NCBI GenBank assembly: GCA_007134175.1
Contig: SLLF01000134.1
Location: forward strand, 1 to 7,876
Direction of reading: 5' to 3'
DNA: 7,876 bases
DNA from: Kiritimatiellia bacterium
Lineage (GTDB): Bacteria; Verrucomicrobiota; Kiritimatiellia; SLAD01
Below, one piece after another: positions 6,334 through 7,876 of this stretch. The first letter of the stretch is position 1; each line of letters begins with the position of its first letter. The notes under the pieces were generated by a model. The model was not told the origin of the DNA. It ran no database searches and was given only the letters and a program-made list of their open reading frames with translations. The position numbers and the translations under genes are program-made.

Positions 6334-7876
6334 ATGAACGCATTCGACGCCATAATTCAATACGACAAATCCTGGATCGGATTCACGGGCCCCACCCAGT
6401 GGATAGAAGCGCATACGGTCGACGACGTCCTCCCGGCCTTGCAGGCCGTTCAAGCGGCGCTGGCCAATGGCTATGCAGCGGCGGGCTTCCTCACGTATGA
6501 AGCCGCTGCCGGTTTCCAGCCGCCCTTGATCACCGGCCTGCCGGGTACACTGCCGTTGGTCCGGTTCGGCATCTATGCAAACTGGCAGCTCACCGACCGA
6601 CCGCCCCTGCCCACGCCTCAAGCGGGCAACGCGCTGCACTGGCAACCCTCACTGACCACAGCGGACTACCGCTCGGGTGTACAGCGGATTCGCGAATGGA
6701 TTGCGCGGGGTGACACCTATCAGGTCAACTATACGTGGCGCCTGCACGCCTCCCGCTTCAACCTGGATCCGGCGGCCTGGTTCCATCACTTATGGCGGGT
6801 ACAGCGCCCGGCATACGGGGCCTACTTGCAGTGGCCGGGCAGGGCCATCTGTTCCGTCTCGCCGGAACTGTTCTTTGACTTGCAGGGTGACACGATCACG
6901 TGCCGCCCGATGAAGGGCACCGCCACCCGCGGGTGCACACCGACTCACGATCAACGACACATCGCCCGCCTGAAAGCGTCGCACAAGGACCGCGCTGAAA
7001 ACGTCATGATCGTCGACATGGTCCGTAATGATCTCGGCCGCATTGCCCCGCCGGGCCAAGTGAACACGACCTCACTGTTCGACGTGGAAATATATCCCAC
7101 CGTCTTACAAATGACCTCAACCGTCAGGGCGCAGACCTCCGCTGGACTACCGGATATCCTCGCCGCTCTGTTTCCCTCCGCCTCCATCACCGGCGCGCCG
7201 AAGGTGCACACGATGGAGCTAATCGCGCAACTGGAGCCACTACCGCGAGAAATCTACACCGGGACCATCGGTGCCTGGTGGCCGACCCACCCGGTGACCC
7301 GCGCCGGTCCGCGCCATGCCCGTTTCAATGTCGCGATCCGCACGGCCTGGATTGACCGGCACCGATGCACCGCCACGTACGGTACCGGCGGCGGTATCGT
7401 CTGGGATTCGGATGCGGACCGGGAATACCAGGAGTGCCGGACCAAGGCGTTGATCCTGCAGGCACCAGCGACCGATTGGGCGTTGTTTGAAACCTTGTTA
7501 TGGCGGCCCGGCACCGGTTGGTTCCTGCTGGATGCCCACCTTGACCGGATTACCGGCAGCGCGAGTTTCCTGGGCTGGTCCTGTCGGCGCGACGAACTGA
7601 AACACGTGCTGGACCAAGTGGTGGCCCGTTTTCCGCGGCAACGGCAACGGGTCCGCCTGCAGCTCGCCGCGGACGGCAAGATTGACATTCAGGTGAAGCC
7701 CCTGACGCGGGAACGGATACCGTTGCGGGCCGCCTTGGACACGACACCCGTATCCAGCAGGGATATGCGTTTATACCACAAAACGACCCAGCGCGAACCG
7801 TACGACGACGCCCGATCCCGACACCCGGATGTAGACGATGTCCTGTGCTGGAACGAACGCGGGGAACTGACGGAAT
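6334..7876 (+). CDS. pabB: Aminodeoxychorismate synthase component I fused to aminodeoxychorismate lyase (PabB-PabC), 3'-truncated by the window edge
   Basis: 514 codons are visible with no stop. Residues 1 to about 375 are a chorismate-using PabB domain: DTYQVNYTWRL, SPELFF, RPMKGTATRG with Lys194, AENVMIVDMVRNDLGR, FPSASITGAPKVHTMELI, and YGTGGGIVWDSDADREY. Lysine in the PMKGT motif separates aminodeoxychorismate synthase from anthranilate synthase (usually PIAGT). From about residue 380 a class IV aminotransferase-like domain follows: ALFETLL, LLDAHLDRI, VRLQLAADG, LYHKTTQREPYD with the likely PLP lysine Lys483, then DVLCWNERGELTE at the edge. Together the two domains would turn chorismate, with ammonia from a PabA partner not seen here, into p-aminobenzoate plus pyruvate. 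In-frame ATGs at 6259 and 6277 would extend it into fmt; 6334 fits the family best. No strong Shine-Dalgarno is present. Confidence 0.93.
   Translation, partial: MNAFDAIIQYDKSWIGFTGPTQWIEAHTVDDVLPALQAVQAALANGYAAAGFLTYEAAAGFQPPLITGLPGTLPLVRFGIYANWQLTDRPPLPTPQAGNALHWQPSLTTADYRSGVQRIREWIARGDTYQVNYTWRLHASRFNLDPAAWFHHLWRVQRPAYGAYLQWPGRAICSVSPELFFDLQGDTITCRPMKGTATRGCTPTHDQRHIARLKASHKDRAENVMIVDMVRNDLGRIAPPGQVNTTSLFDVEIYPTVLQMTSTVRAQTSAGLPDILAALFPSASITGAPKVHTMELIAQLEPLPREIYTGTIGAWWPTHPVTRAGPRHARFNVAIRTAWIDRHRCTATYGTGGGIVWDSDADREYQECRTKALILQAPATDWALFETLLWRPGTGWFLLDAHLDRITGSASFLGWSCRRDELKHVLDQVVARFPRQRQRVRLQLAADGKIDIQVKPLTRERIPLRAALDTTPVSSRDMRLYHKTTQREPYDDARSRHPDVDDVLCWNERGELTE

Overview
The window is a GC-rich, gene-dense bacterial chromosomal segment made of housekeeping genes. 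No rRNA, tRNA, insertion sequence, transposase, phage gene or CRISPR array is visible. The gene content, frequent lack of a clear Shine-Dalgarno sequence, and structured intergenic repeats suggest a little-cultivated environmental bacterium, possibly of the PVC/Verrucomicrobia side. That placement is only an inference; nothing in the window proves a phylum.

Layout, left to right. Positions 1-252 hold the 3' end of a YlbF/YmcA-like gene. A 396-base non-coding gap (253-648) carries two tandem TTCCA-N5-TGGAA palindromes, a structured repeat element (copy A, about 344-575) and a perfect 14-bp hairpin. mutS (649-3159, mismatch repair) follows, then after 14 bases an unrecognised six-segment membrane protein gene (3174-3881). 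The convergent gap 3882-4158 is almost entirely filled by a second, diverged copy of the repeat (copy B, about 3886-4161). On the minus strand fmt (5295-6278, methionyl-tRNA formyltransferase) and a dusB-type tRNA-dihydrouridine synthase gene (4159-5298) overlap by four bases (ATGA) and form one operon. Divergent from fmt, a fused pabB-pabC gene (6334 to the window end, incomplete) encodes p-aminobenzoate synthesis.

How the genes relate. fmt and dusB both act on tRNA. The divergent pabBC supplies the pABA part of folate, and Fmt consumes 10-formyl-tetrahydrofolate, so the 55-base divergent promoter region joins a folate-precursor gene to a folate-using gene. mutS is functionally separate.

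The most unusual part of the window is the repeat. The two intergenic copies align without gaps over about 134 bases at roughly 70 per cent identity by hand. The inverted-repeat stem that closes the core keeps its pairing in both copies through two apparent compensatory base-pair changes and a G-U wobble. This points to a structured RNA or foldback element rather than a chance resemblance.
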